From contig NW_026570223.1 of the NCBI RefSeq assembly GCF_019649055.1, positions 2,976,001 through 3,040,000 on the forward strand: 64,000 nucleotides of DNA. Direction: 5' to 3'. How positions within the stretch are numbered: position 1 is the first letter of the stretch; the number at the start of each line of letters is the position of its first letter. Shown here one piece after another: positions 11,902 to 22,900 of this stretch. The notes beneath the pieces are model-generated. The model searched no databases, was not told where the DNA came from, and worked only from the letters and a program-made list of their open reading frames with translations. This stretch comes from Paramacrobiotus metropolitanus. Its lineage: Eukaryota; Tardigrada; Eutardigrada; Parachela; Macrobiotidae. Position numbers and translations under genes: made by a program.

Positions 11902-12942
11902 GTTTGTAAAACCCAACACTACTTCCATACCAGTTCAATTGATTTTCCTGCCCAACGCACTGAACACCCAAAAAATAATTCGAAAAGAGCCTTGCACAAC
12001 AAAGAGCTGGAAATAAGAATTATGGCGAGATCTCACCGGAACACAATCAGAGAGTTGGCATTTGAGAGTTACCGACAACAACGGAAACAGCATTTGGTGA
12101 TTCTCGATATGAGCTATGATCTGCAAATTCGTGGACTAGTTGAAGCAGTTGAATCGTTCATGACCAAAGCTTATGAAGACACAGGGAAAGAGTTCCCAAA
12201 AGGTCTGTCAAACGAATTCGTTCGTAAAAGAGGGCGGCAGTTTTTCCCAGAACAATTTAAGCCTTAATATATAAATGAAGTCGTTGAAGTGCGTTGTGTG
12301 TTTCGTCACTGTTATTGTTGGCTTTATTTCTTAGAACTGCTGCCGCCTGCGGTGCGCATAAAGGCTGCTGCCGAGACACGACGAGCGCGATACTGGAAGC
12401 ACCTGAAAGATGACGAATCTTTCAAACTCAAAGAGCTCCTTACGATTTACGACGACGATGGCAACAAATTTATTTCAGAACAAACATTTCATAATCTGCA
12501 TACTTTAATCGCGGAGATTTACTTCGATACTAGTGAAAGAATCCATGTTCTGCGATTGGTGGGTGGTATCATATACATAGACTCCAGGAGACTGACACCG
12601 GAAAAGATCAGTGTGATTGAGGCTTTCTGCTGTCATCGAAATTATAAGTACAACATCTACCATGGGGCTGTCTTGATTCGGGATTCTGGTGTGGAGGATC
12701 ATTTTAAAGGAGAAATGGAGCACCTTTTTGCTAACCCCGATGAAAAATGTTTTGTGGATAATCAGGATGTCCATCGCACTCATGCCAAGATGACACCAGA
12801 CATCTCCGGTGAGTCGGGCACACTTATTGTTAGGCAGCAGGCTACACTATTGTCGATGTTATTCTTATTCTCTGTAATAGCCTATACCGCTTCGTTTTTT
12901 GTTTCAGATTCAATATGCGTGATTGCGTGTACTTACTCTTGA
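11902..12942 (+). CDS. Unrecognised small gene A, nested in the ATP synthase alpha intron 1
   Basis: Proposed exons: 11,902-12,223 (after GTCTGCAG), 12,335-12,808 (after TTTCTTAG) and 12,908-12,942 (after TTTCAG), with donors GTAAAA and GTGAGT. The phases fit and the product ends SICVIACTYS, followed by AATAAA at 12,954-12,959. The protein is hydrophilic and helical; the best-kept parts are EFPKGLSNEFV and YWKHLKDDESFKLKELL. It is clearly related to gene B at 51,322-52,621 (shared PKGL, WK-LLK, and the stretch from KLIS to IYKG), which supports the exon model. No known domain recognised. The true start may lie in an upstream exon; the first in-frame ATG is at 12,022. Confidence 0.55.
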
Positions 12943-12953
12943 GTGTGTCTTTT

Positions 12954-12959
12954 AATAAA
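12954..12959 (+). terminator. Polyadenylation signal of gene A
   Basis: AATAAA 11 bp after the proposed stop of gene A and only about 25 bp before the next ATP synthase exon, which fits a separate nested transcript. Confidence 0.5.
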
Positions 12960-13722
12960 TGACTTATAGCGTTTTCTACTGAGGCAGTTCCAACTCGGGA
13001 CGAATGCAGTCTGAGTGCTGCTCCGAAGATCGACTTCGAGGAAACAGGCCCAGTGCTGTCCAGTGGTGACGGTATCACCCGTGTGTATGGTCTGAAAAAC
13101 ATCCAAGCTGAGGAAATGGTGAAATTGTCCAGTGGGTTAAAGGTTAATATGAATTTTTCTGCATGATAAGAACAAATCCCTCGGTAAATGTGTCGTGCAT
13201 TTTGTAGGTTACGAGTATGCCTCTAAACTTGGAGGCCGACAACGTCGGTGTTGTCGTCTTCGGTAACGACAAACGGATCAAAGGCGGCATCGTCAAGCGA
13301 ACTGGTGTCATCGTGGATATCCCTGTCCGAGAAGGATTTTTGGGCCGCGTCGTGAATGCCCTGGGAAATCCTGTTGATGGCATGGTAAGAATGTAATGCT
13401 GAATGTGTACTGGAAGTGAAAAGTGAAAGTATGTTGTCGTACATCTATTTTTAAGGAGCGGTCAAGTCAGTTGAACGCTTCGGCGTGGGTTCCGATGACC
13501 ATCGAAGAGCAGGTCGCGGTTATCTACGCCGGTGTCCGTGGTTTCCTGGACAAACTGGAGCCATCGAAAATCACCCAATTCGAAGCAGCATTTTTACAGC
13601 ATATTAGACAAGATCAGCAGGATCTACTTAAGAATATTCGCGATGAAGGCAAACTTACGGAGGCAACGGATGCCAAGCTTAAGCAGGTTGTGACAAATTT
13701 TATGGCTAATTTCACGCCATGA

Positions 13723-16260
13723 TTTGAGCAAAGGATCTCACGGACATTTTATGCTTAGTTTTATTTGAACGGTTAATTTAACTGATGGTGTATGTACTGC
13801 AGAGTGGAACACTGTTCTTAATTGTGCCGTTCGTGCGTCGCGTGTGTTTTAGATTGTTTCACTTTGATCACGCGTTTCTTTATTGAAAATGTACCAATTG
13901 GCTGTGTTAATTCATTATCCTGAAAATATTCACTTGGAACTATTCGGTGAATTCCCGTAAAGTTTTGGCAGTACGCTGTTACAATGCAAATGCTTACTGA
14001 TTTACTGCAGATGTGTATCGTCGTTGTTACGGTATACAATCTAATAAGTGCAGATATGCAATACACAATTCCGTATGAACTATGCGGTGATTGTTTAAAG
14101 CTTTCTCTGTTTATTTGATTTGCCGTTAATCGTAATTAGCAGCAGTTCGGCGCACCGTTAGCAGCAGTAGTTCGGCATAAGTTACTGACAACGCGACTAC
14201 AAAACTGGCAAGAACGCTTATCGCTAAAAAAAAATAAATATAGCAAAACAAAAGTATACCAGTTTACCGTTATTGCGTAAATAGTGAACAATAAACATCG
14301 CTATAACGCCTCTTCGTTCAAATTGCCGAAACATTTTCAGTGGTCAATCGCTTGTAAAAATTATGTATTATAAGAACCATTAGGACTTCCTGGGTTGTCT
14401 CTGACCCTTTTAGAGGGCAAGCGAGATTCGTAGTGCGCATTATCGGATCGCTGATCGTGTTGCTCTTGTCATGTTCCAGGACTTTGTCTTGACTGTCTGT
14501 AGTCACTTCCCATGGGATCGGCAGTGGGCATTTGAGCTGGGAACTGGAATGTTTCGCCCGTATCAATCGCCGGTTGATCGGACGAAGCCAGCCCGTTATT
14601 GTTCTCGTTGAGGCTGGTTTGAGCGTCCGACTGTGGCCTGGGATGATCGTCCAAGTCGTGCTTGTCATCTCTATCTAAGATTCCGTTGTTACTCCCATTG
14701 TGCAGGATGCTGAGAAAAAGCTCAATAAGCGCAGCATGGCACCACTACTGGTTGCTGCGTAGCCGCTTTGCCCCAAGTATTCAGCACCGCGACCGTAATA
14801 TCCACTCTGGTTAACGTTGTACTGCAAAAGCATACCAACATTCGAATTCAAGTCAAAAGTAAATTACTACATCACCCAAAAAGGAATCAATGAGTGAAAA
14901 AGATCTTAGACATTCGTTATTCATAGAGTCACTAATAAAACGCTCATGTTTAGACAGACCGCAAACATTTGGATATATAGACATAATCATGGCAGTACTA
15001 ATATAAATACTAATCTCTTTAGTACCGCCGCCATGACATACTAGATAAGTAACATTCCGGCCATAATCGACCACGTAGGGCGTAGAGGAGGTCCTCATAT
15101 TCAAAACTAATGCATTCGTTGATTTCTATCCGTTACGGAGCTCGTTACGGAAGTTTGTTACGGAAGCTTGTTACTAAAGTAACGCTATGAAGTCACGCTG
15201 CTGACCGCTATGACGTCACCTCAGCTGGTGTATATTACGTAGAACAGAACATAGCGCAGAACATTTCAACGTACAAATACATACCATCAAACAGCGCAAT
15301 GCACACGAGTGACCGGCAATGATGGCTTCCGGCAAAAATATCCTCAAGGAAGATTTTTCTGTATCCCACTCCCTCCGCCCCAGTCGAGATGCCGGGATGG
15401 TACTGCATTTTTGCAAACTTAGCCACCGGTTTCGTAGCCCGAAGGTAATGCTCGCCTTTGGTTTAGAGACTGCGTTCAATACCGTTTAGACGGTTCAGTT
15501 AGCGACTGAAAGCTAGAGTTTTTAAAGTTTACATCAACCGCACGAACGCAACCGCCGAACCGGAACATTGGGCTGAAAAGCCATTCTTAATTTCGCAGAG
15601 GAACAATAACATATTCGCTATAATGGCCACAATACGGGGGCATCAAGGGCGGCTTAACATGAACTGCTCAATTTGTCATCTTTCATACGTCTTCAAGCGT
15701 AAAATAAAGTACCAAACTAAAAAGTTTAGAAAACAGTCAAACTTTAGGCAAAAAGTAAGGGTGCTCCACATGGAACACTACCTAAGGTGGTTGGTTTGGG
15801 TCATTTTTGCCAGTCTTGCAACATGCATGCCAGAGCATCTGTTTTTGAATTGCTATCTGCAATGGTCAGTCCCGGACTCCCGGTCTGCAACCTTTACCGA
15901 TTATTTACTGTATTTTCCCGTTATTTCTACAAAGCGGATCCCATTTGACCGCTTCCGTGGTATTTTGATAGCCTTCTTCTCTCATATCGAGAGCGAAATA
16001 CATTTAACTGTGTTCTGATGATTGAAAATACGATTCTACCTTTATTAATTTTAAAATTATTTTTCCAAAAATCACTTTCACATCTCTGAAGGTCGCAATC
16101 GGTTTTATCCAACATTCGATAAATGCCCGCGCGGCTTTTCCAACTAACTCGCTAAACAGCTCGAACAAAAGCTCTTCCACTGTCCTATCTCCGCAGTTCC
16201 CTCATGCAGATAACGTAACCCTAAGGGTTCAATAAGTTACGATACAGTATGTTACGTAAA
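13723..16260. other. Mostly non-coding, with possible exon fragments on the minus strand
   Basis: Two minus-strand stretches read like protein. One (about 14,830-14,465) gives a Gly/Tyr/Gln-rich segment after a TTTTGCAG acceptor and then, in another frame, a polar segment ending in TGA at about 14,469. The other (about 15,465-15,355) gives TKGEHYLRATKPVAKFAKMQ. They could be exons or remnants of an RNA-binding-type gene, but I cannot join them. A short CGTTACGGA tandem patch lies at 15,130-15,180. The rest shows nothing. Confidence 0.3.
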
Positions 16261-16262
16261 TA

Positions 16263-17378
16263 CAGCCTGGCCACGCTAAGTTCGGACAGTTTTTTTAAAA
16301 AAATTGTTACAAGTCATCCGCCAAACAATATGAACTTATTTAATTTTTTTTCCTGATTCCCTCATGTGTCACACATCTTTTGCAGTTGAACTTTTCAGAA
16401 TAAGAGCTTGTTCTGATTTACGGTGAGATTAAATCCGAACCAAGCCGGTCTAAAAAAGCGGATGGACCCATCTACCGCGATATCCTTTGGCTCATTTAAA
16501 ATTTTATTAAAATTGCTGTTGATGATGTAATCGAAAAACGATTGTTTCATGATGTTGACCATTCAATGCCCTTTAGGATTATCTAAGAAACTTACCGATT
16601 TGAGCAAGCCTACGTGACCTTTGTAGTGCGACTGCGAGCGCTAATGAATCATAGGATTGCTTCCTTTGCCGACTCGCCGCACAGCCACCAGGTGTCAGAA
16701 GTAGTTATTTTTAGTTGGATCTCGGACAAGAGGCACTGTGCGTCAGTTTAAGCATCTTCGTTCTCAGAAAAAGCTCGCTACGTTCTGTCACGAGAAATTC
16801 AAACTACAGCCATAACTTTTTTTTGTTCCAGCTTTGTCGGGTTTTTCTGCCATTTGTTTGGCACTAATATCTTCCCGACTTTGCAGTGGACATCTGTCGT
16901 AACATTAAAATCGTTTGGTGTGGTCCGTGTGCCACTCATAGAAATTATCATTTCAATGTTGGTAGGTCTGGGCAGCTAAGCAACCGTAATATTCGGCAGG
17001 TGTCGTTTAGCATACAAGTCTACGGGTGAAAAGTTATCTTTCGAGGTCACCGCGAGCCCCAATCGCCAAAGACCTCAATGCCACCCCGAAAGGGATTCCT
17101 TCAGGTCCCGCAATACTTTTCATAAAAGTTCACAAAAAAATATCAGATGGTAGATTTCTCAAGGAGCTAGGTATAAGCCTTCCAGAAATGACCACTACCC
17201 TATCCCTTAAATCGTAGCTCAGCTCGCTACCGACCAATTAAAATTTAAATTTTTTAAGGGTACCAGATCCGCAAGAAAAAGTTACACTAGAAAACTGCAA
17301 AACTAAAAGCAAAACGACTCACGGAAATACTTCCTAATTTATTTGGCATAACTGTCCGAACTTGGCGTGGCCAGGCTG
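16263..17378. mobile_element. Tc1/mariner-type non-autonomous DNA transposon
   Basis: Terminal inverted repeats of 29 bp (16,263-16,291 and 17,350-17,378; begin CAGCCTGGCCACGC) match at 28 of 29 positions. Both ends are flanked by TA, the target duplication of Tc1/mariner elements. The 1,116-bp body has no long transposase ORF in either strand, so it is non-autonomous or decayed. Confidence 0.8.
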
Positions 17379-17528
17379 TATGTTGAGTTACGGTATGTTA
17401 CGTATAAATTGAGTAACCCTGTAGCACAATAACTTTGGAGCAGTTATTTACAAGATGTTCTTTTACTGTACCTTCATTATGTGGTACATCTTGTTGGGAC
17501 TTGCATAGGCCAGCCGCAGCGTAAAATA

Positions 17529-17763
17529 GTTTAAGCATCGCTCCGGTCTGCCAATGCTCGCCAACGTGCATTCTTCTAGTAGTTGCAAAATGCAAAATGA
17601 TAAAGCGGCTTACAACTGACCTGCAAGCTTGTAGAAAGTGGCCATATGCTCTTCCGTTAAACAATAAACACATCTTCTCGTTCAGATCAACTGGAAGTCT
17701 GGTCGAACCATATCTTCGGCGTGCACGTTGGCGAGCATTGGCAGACCGGAACGAGACTTAAAC
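17529..17763. repeat. Inverted pair of a short coding-like fragment
   Basis: 17,529-17,570 and 17,722-17,763 are inverted copies matching at 39 of 42 positions. Read outward, both encode HVGEHWQTG followed by LKLF: on the minus strand inside an open frame ending near 17,398, and on the plus strand in an open frame to about 17,829. The parent protein is not recognised. Confidence 0.6.
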
Positions 17764-18125
17764 TGTTCGCGCCGATAAGATTCCGACCTGGTGTAAAAGA
17801 AAAATTTGTAACCACTTCAGATTCTTGAAATATGATATATCTACAAAGGCGGTTTGATGTCTGTTTGGAATCGTAAATGGTATGTACACAAATTTTCGTG
17901 GCAAACACTTTGAAACCATTCTGCGTCCATTCTTCGCAAGAAAGCAGAAGCAGTTATACTGGAATTCTTTATTGCAGTTATACTGGAATGCAGTACTGAA
18001 GAATGAAAATTGATGTTTCATAATTGACGTTTACGCAGATTTGTAAACGTAAAGTTAGGTCAGAGGAAAGTGAGGTCACTGAGGTGTAAGGTTTTTCCGT
18101 GTGCATTATTCAAGGATATTAGTTT

Positions 18126-18576
18126 TGTTAGAGGCACGACAGCCTGCGTGATAGATACGCCACTTTGCGTATGCGTATCACTGCACACATGCTGATTCGC
18201 CCTCTCTTGTACGTACGTGAGTGGCTGCACTGCACTCTCCGCCTATGCGGATACACCGCGGGCGCACTCACTGAGCATACTTGCTCTCTCGCTCCTCTCT
18301 CTCGCTGTATGACTCAGCGCATATACGCTCGCGTTGGATACGAGTCCAGTCTGCGCACTCACATTCCATGTGTCTGGACAGCGTGACGCCGTTGCCGCCA
18401 GCACATTTCTTTCTCTACATTTTATTACGCTCTAGAACTAGCTCGCAGCAACTTGACTTGCTGATTTCTGCCAGACACTGGCCTTTGTTGTGTTTTTCCC
18501 CGCATTCACGCGGCATTTGCTCCACTTTATTTGTACAATAAAGTCATCTGTGAGCTCTCTGTGCTTGCCTGTCACA
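18126..18576 (+). repeat. 5' LTR
   Basis: 451 bp, starts TG and ends CA, identical to the 3' LTR except at 18,190 (T against G) and 18,423 (T against C). It holds an AATAAA at 18,537-18,542, placing the R region before the last 30-40 bp. CT-rich sequence and ATATACG-type patches may be promoter parts, but no sure TATA box is seen. Confidence 0.92.
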
Positions 18577-18594
18577 TGGTAAGCAGATCGTCTG
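18577..18594 (+). promoter_or_regulatory. Primer binding site (TGGTAAGCAGATCGTC)
   Basis: Directly after the 5' LTR CA comes TGG, the usual complement of a tRNA CCA end. I cannot say which tRNA primes; matching these bases to tRNA 3' ends of the host would decide. Confidence 0.6.
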
Positions 18595-18613
18595 GTTTTT
18601 CGTTCTACCGGAT

Positions 18614-18765
18614 CCTTTGAGGAGACGGTAAAGGCATAATTTCGCGGAGAACTTCGGAGAACCCGTGGTTGAAAGTCAGATTGACTGCGCCTTTGAGGAG
18701 ACGGTAAAGGCATAATTTCGCGGAGAACTTCGGAGAACCCGTGGTTGAAAGTCAGATTGACTGCG
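18614..18765 (+). repeat. Perfect 76-bp tandem duplication in the leader
   Basis: 18,614-18,689 and 18,690-18,765 are identical. The unit lies just downstream of the primer binding site, in a stretch where packaging or dimerisation signals usually sit. It also contains internal GGAGAACTTCGGAGAACC repetition. Confidence 0.9.
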
Positions 18766-19511
18766 AACGCAGCCTCTGCTTCAACCTGGTCTTTGCTGTC
18801 TAGCGACTGTGGTAGCAACAGGTTGATCGCAAAAGCGATCCCTGCCACCTTCGCTTGCCCTATCTTTCGGCTCTTCCACACAAGGAGAGCACTTCGGCTG
18901 ACTGCCCCAGACGGACGAACGGGAACTTCCCCAATCCCAACTGACGGATCAGGCTCGGACAGTAGCCTGCAGCGCCCAGAAGGAGCCTCTCAACAATCGG
19001 GGACCTTCGCCTTGAACGGCGACCCGCAACTCTAACGGAAATCGACCTCCCAACGGCGGATCACCGACCTCCACGGACTCTACAGTAACATACGGTAAAG
19101 TCCCGGTTACAGGTCGACACAGGTCGATTCTAGCTATAACTTTTAATTCCTAACGGCTGAAATTTATTTCTAAGAACTAGAAATAATTTTTCTACGGTAA
19201 AAACTTAATTTTTGTCGGAGAAACCGACCTAAAAAAGTTACTTTACCGACCTAACGGACCACTCTGTGTAACTGACCACAGGTCGGTCATACTCTTTCTT
19301 TGTTGATTCGACGGACTTTTCACCGTCAGAAAAATTTCTAAAGAACCTAGAAATTATTTCTAACGGTTAAAAATTAAAATTTCGACCAGAAAACATCTCT
19401 GATCGACCTAAAAATATTCTTGTTTTTCCGCGAAAATAAGCGTGAAAATTCTTGAATTTCCTTGTGACGTCAGAACGCCCGATTTTCAGTACTTTGAGGC
19501 TAGCCAATCAG

Positions 19512-19559
19512 CGCCTATGTTAAGCGTATGGGAAACTTCCCATACGCTTAACATAGGCG
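19512..19559 (+). promoter_or_regulatory. Perfect 23-bp stem-loop in the 5' leader
   Basis: 19,512-19,534 and 19,537-19,559 are perfect inverted repeats separated by two bases, about 370 bp before the gag ATG. In the RNA this is a very stable rod. A dimerisation, packaging or translation-control role is inference; a recent fold-back insertion is the alternative. Confidence 0.85.
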
Positions 19560-19841
19560 TGAATCATCATTTTTTAAATTTTGCACGCGGCTCGCATTCT
19601 GTGACGTAGGCAGTGAAGTGCAAGACCACTTAGCCCTGTGACGTCATACTGGTCAGCACAGTAGTATAGGACGTACTCTACTGTAGTACCTTATCATACT
19701 GCACTGTACCATAGTACTGTATCGTAACGTTGTGTACTGAGTCATACACAGACACATCAACACAACAACAACAACAACAAGTCGGACCATCCTGACCCTC
19801 GGAAGTTCCTGAACCCAAAGACGTTCCTGATTTCATTGAAC

Positions 19842-19858
19842 ATCCCCACATAAGGGAT
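19842..19858 (+). promoter_or_regulatory. Leader hairpin with CACATAA loop
   Basis: Stem ATCCC/GGGAT closes the heptaloop CACATAA (19,847-19,853), 70 bp before the gag start. The same loop on different stems recurs at 42.8, 42.9, 45.2 and 45.4 kb. Confidence 0.7.
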
Positions 19859-19927
19859 TGTTCAAATTACTGTACAACAGTACAAGTCTCTCGTTGGTTC
19901 CACTTGAACCGACCTGACCCGACAACA

Positions 19928-22900
19928 ATGTCGAACCCGAAGGAAAACGAATACGCCCGAAAGTTCAACACGGACTATTCGCGGCGCCTGACCTCCAACG
20001 CGCCGTATGCACTACGGCACTCCGGTCAGGATAGAAGTCAGCCATCGTCAACAGACTCGACGAAGTCGGCGGAGGCAAGGGAGAAGCGCAACGAGCGGAT
20101 CCTCCTCGCCGATTCCAACCCAACGTCGGACGACAGCTTCGAGGACGCTCACGACAAGACGTTCCTTGAGCCCAGAGCTGACTTAGCAGCCCCGTCCCAC
20201 CCGACCGGGGGGGAACTGGAGAAGCTGCAGGCTGAGATCACATTGTCTCATGCCGAGGCGGAACACCCACATGGGGCACCGACCTCTACGGACCCAACAG
20301 AAGGACTTCAACTGAGCTCACAGAAAGCTCAGGAGCCGGTAACGACTACGAAGGTCACCGACTCTGGACGGCAATCACCCAACCAGACGGATGAAGCGAA
20401 AAGGTCGACCTCGCCCAACTCGGGTAGAGCGACTTCACCGACCTCGAAGGTCGGAGTGAAACAACCGATAACGGAAATCGGTCAAGTCCAACCGACCACA
20501 GAAGTCGGTAGGGCTTCACCAACCTCTAAGGACGGTCAACGGAAACCGACCCCAGAGGTCGGTTATTCTCAACTGGAGGTCGGACCTCGCCCGACAACAC
20601 AAGTCGGAATTGAGGTCGGACGACCACAGCAATCATCAAACAAGGAAGTTGGCAAAGTCCAACCGACAACAGAAGTCGGGAGGATTTCGCCGACCAAGAA
20701 GGATGGAAGTCCACCGACCAACCAGGTCGGACCTCGTTCGACAACACAAGTCGGAACTGAGGTCGGGCAACTTCCACCGACCTCAAAGGTCGGACAACAG
20801 CAAGTCGGTCAAGTACAACCGACCTCCCTGGAAAAGAAGCCAGTCGATACAAGGTCGGAAATGGACATCCAGTGGCCTAAACTACCGGCCAAAACGGGAG
20901 AAACTGAGGCCCCGCCACGAAGCGGACCCCACCCGGCTGGATCACCAACCAACATACCGATGCCTAACGAAAAGGCTATTTCACCGCTAAGTCGACCTTC
21001 GCCAACGGAAGGAAGGTCGACCCGAGCAACAGAAACTCAACCGGAGGTGAAGTCGCCAACAAGTCGACCTGTCGACCTAAAGAAGAGGTCGCCACTTATG
21101 TTCGAACTTGGCGACTCGGGTAGTGGAACTCCACCACCCACGGACGACGTATTCGACACGACACAAGTGTCACGTCCCAGCAGTAGGGATGGATTTTTCC
21201 GAACGCCAGTGGCACCCCACTTGGGTAACCACAGGTACCAAGCAAGCACGCTTGAGTACACGGCACGGAAGTGGATTGCATCCACACCTCCAGAAAAGAT
21301 CGAAGACATCGATCGACTCCGGAAACGATGCCAGGATTTGATAACACAAATCGTCCTGGCCGACCAAATCGTTAACTCCACGGAAAATCAGATGTCGCGA
21401 TCGGAGGACACCCATAAGCTCGAACGGAAGCGATGGGAGAAGGAACTAGCCGAGGCCAACAATGGCATAGCTGCGCAACAGCGCCGCATTGAACACTTGG
21501 AGAGTCACCTCAAGAGGTCCGACAATCCATGTCGGTACGACTTCGAAGAGATCGAACGACTCCGAATTACACTTGCAACGTCAGTGGAATCGGTCTTCGA
21601 ACTGAAGAGACGCCTTGCCACCGTGGAAAAAGACCTGGCTGACACACAAACAGCCTTGGTCGAATCGGAACTGGCAGCAGGGACGTTCCACCAACAGTTG
21701 AAGCAGGCCAATGAAGAGGCCGAAGTGTACCGGAACGAGGTCGACAGATACATTGTCGAACTCAAGCAGGCCGACGACGAGGTCGACCGGCAGAAATATC
21801 GAATCGAACAACTCGAAAGGGAGATGGAAACTCTCCTGGTCAGGGCAGGACGACAGCTAATGGCTCACTACGGCCAGCAACCTGCCTCACCCGACCGAAG
21901 CAGAGCCATCACCGACCTGGAACAAGCGAACGCCCAATTGGCCGACCAGGTCCACGGACTAAATGATGTGCTGAAGGAAGAACAAAGACTCCGAGCACAG
22001 CTGGAACACAGCCTGGCAGAAGCCCAGAAGGTGTACGAAGCGCAACAGAACCGCATCGCACACTTGGAAGTCCGCGAAAACGACCTGTACAACTACGGGC
22101 TGGACGCGGATAAATATATCGATGACTTAAATCGATATATCGACGAAATGACCACGTATACCGATGACTTGGATACGGAGGTACGCTGTCTCCAGGAGGA
22201 AACGAAACACCTGGAACAATCCAGGACGGAGCCTCCATCCTACAGGACTTCGATGGCAACGGATTTCCACTTTGAACCGTCGCAAACAGTTCGAGATATC
22301 CTGTGGGACATCAAACCCAAAGAGGAGAAGAAGGAACAGAACTTCTTCGTGGGTGTGGTAACAACTAACCCGCTCATCGGAACTCCTCCGCAGCAACAGC
22401 CTCTGCCCCACCGTCCAGAACCGGAACGGAATACGTCGACTGCGGCACCACATGTGCCAACGTCAAACGTGCCGACAACGACGACGGCCACGTCAGGTAC
22501 CTACACTAGTACCACGTACGCAACACACACATCGATGCATGCGCCAGCGCCCACCACGTCCCACCCGAATGGACCAGCGCCTAATCAATGGGGCGCAGGA
22601 CGGCGACTGGGAGAGCGAACAAGCTCACATCCCAACATGGATGACTTCGGCCGCTTGACGATAAGCGACTCCGACTATCGGCGTGAACGAGCTAGGTCAT
22701 ACAATAACGACCTACCTCCAGGAGGACGAAGCGGACAACAGAATCCGGAACGCCCCCCCGCCGACTACCCACAAGACTCACAGAACGTGCCTCGGTTCCG
22801 ACCAACAGAAGGTCGGGCACCACCGAGAAGGCCGTTCAGAGGTCAGCAGGGAAGGGTGAACGACCTTCCACCTGGATTCTATCAACAGCCACAACGGCCC

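Larger units (their letters stand above)
10627..13722 (+). pseudogene. ATP5F1A: Broken mitochondrial ATP synthase alpha subunit gene
   Basis: Exon 1 (10,627-10,684 plus 11,687-11,694 once the inserted retroelement is set aside) is 22 codons long and ends at GTAAG. After a long intron holding another gene come an exon at about 12,984-13,131 ([17 protein letters not shown], then [15 protein letters not shown]), an exon at about 13,208-13,383 ([13 protein letters not shown] to [13 protein letters not shown]) and a last exon at about 13,455-13,722 ([17 protein letters not shown], then stop). These match the start and end of the F1 alpha subunit. About 300 residues between them, with the P-loop GDRQTGKT and the nucleotide-binding core, are missing, and one codon is lost in the otherwise conserved NDK..KEGDIVKRTG stretch. 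A functional product is not possible. Confidence 0.82.

Noticed and set aside
15623-16018. 131-codon plus-strand frame
   Set aside because: No motif, odd composition and no supporting splice sites; it probably occurs by chance.
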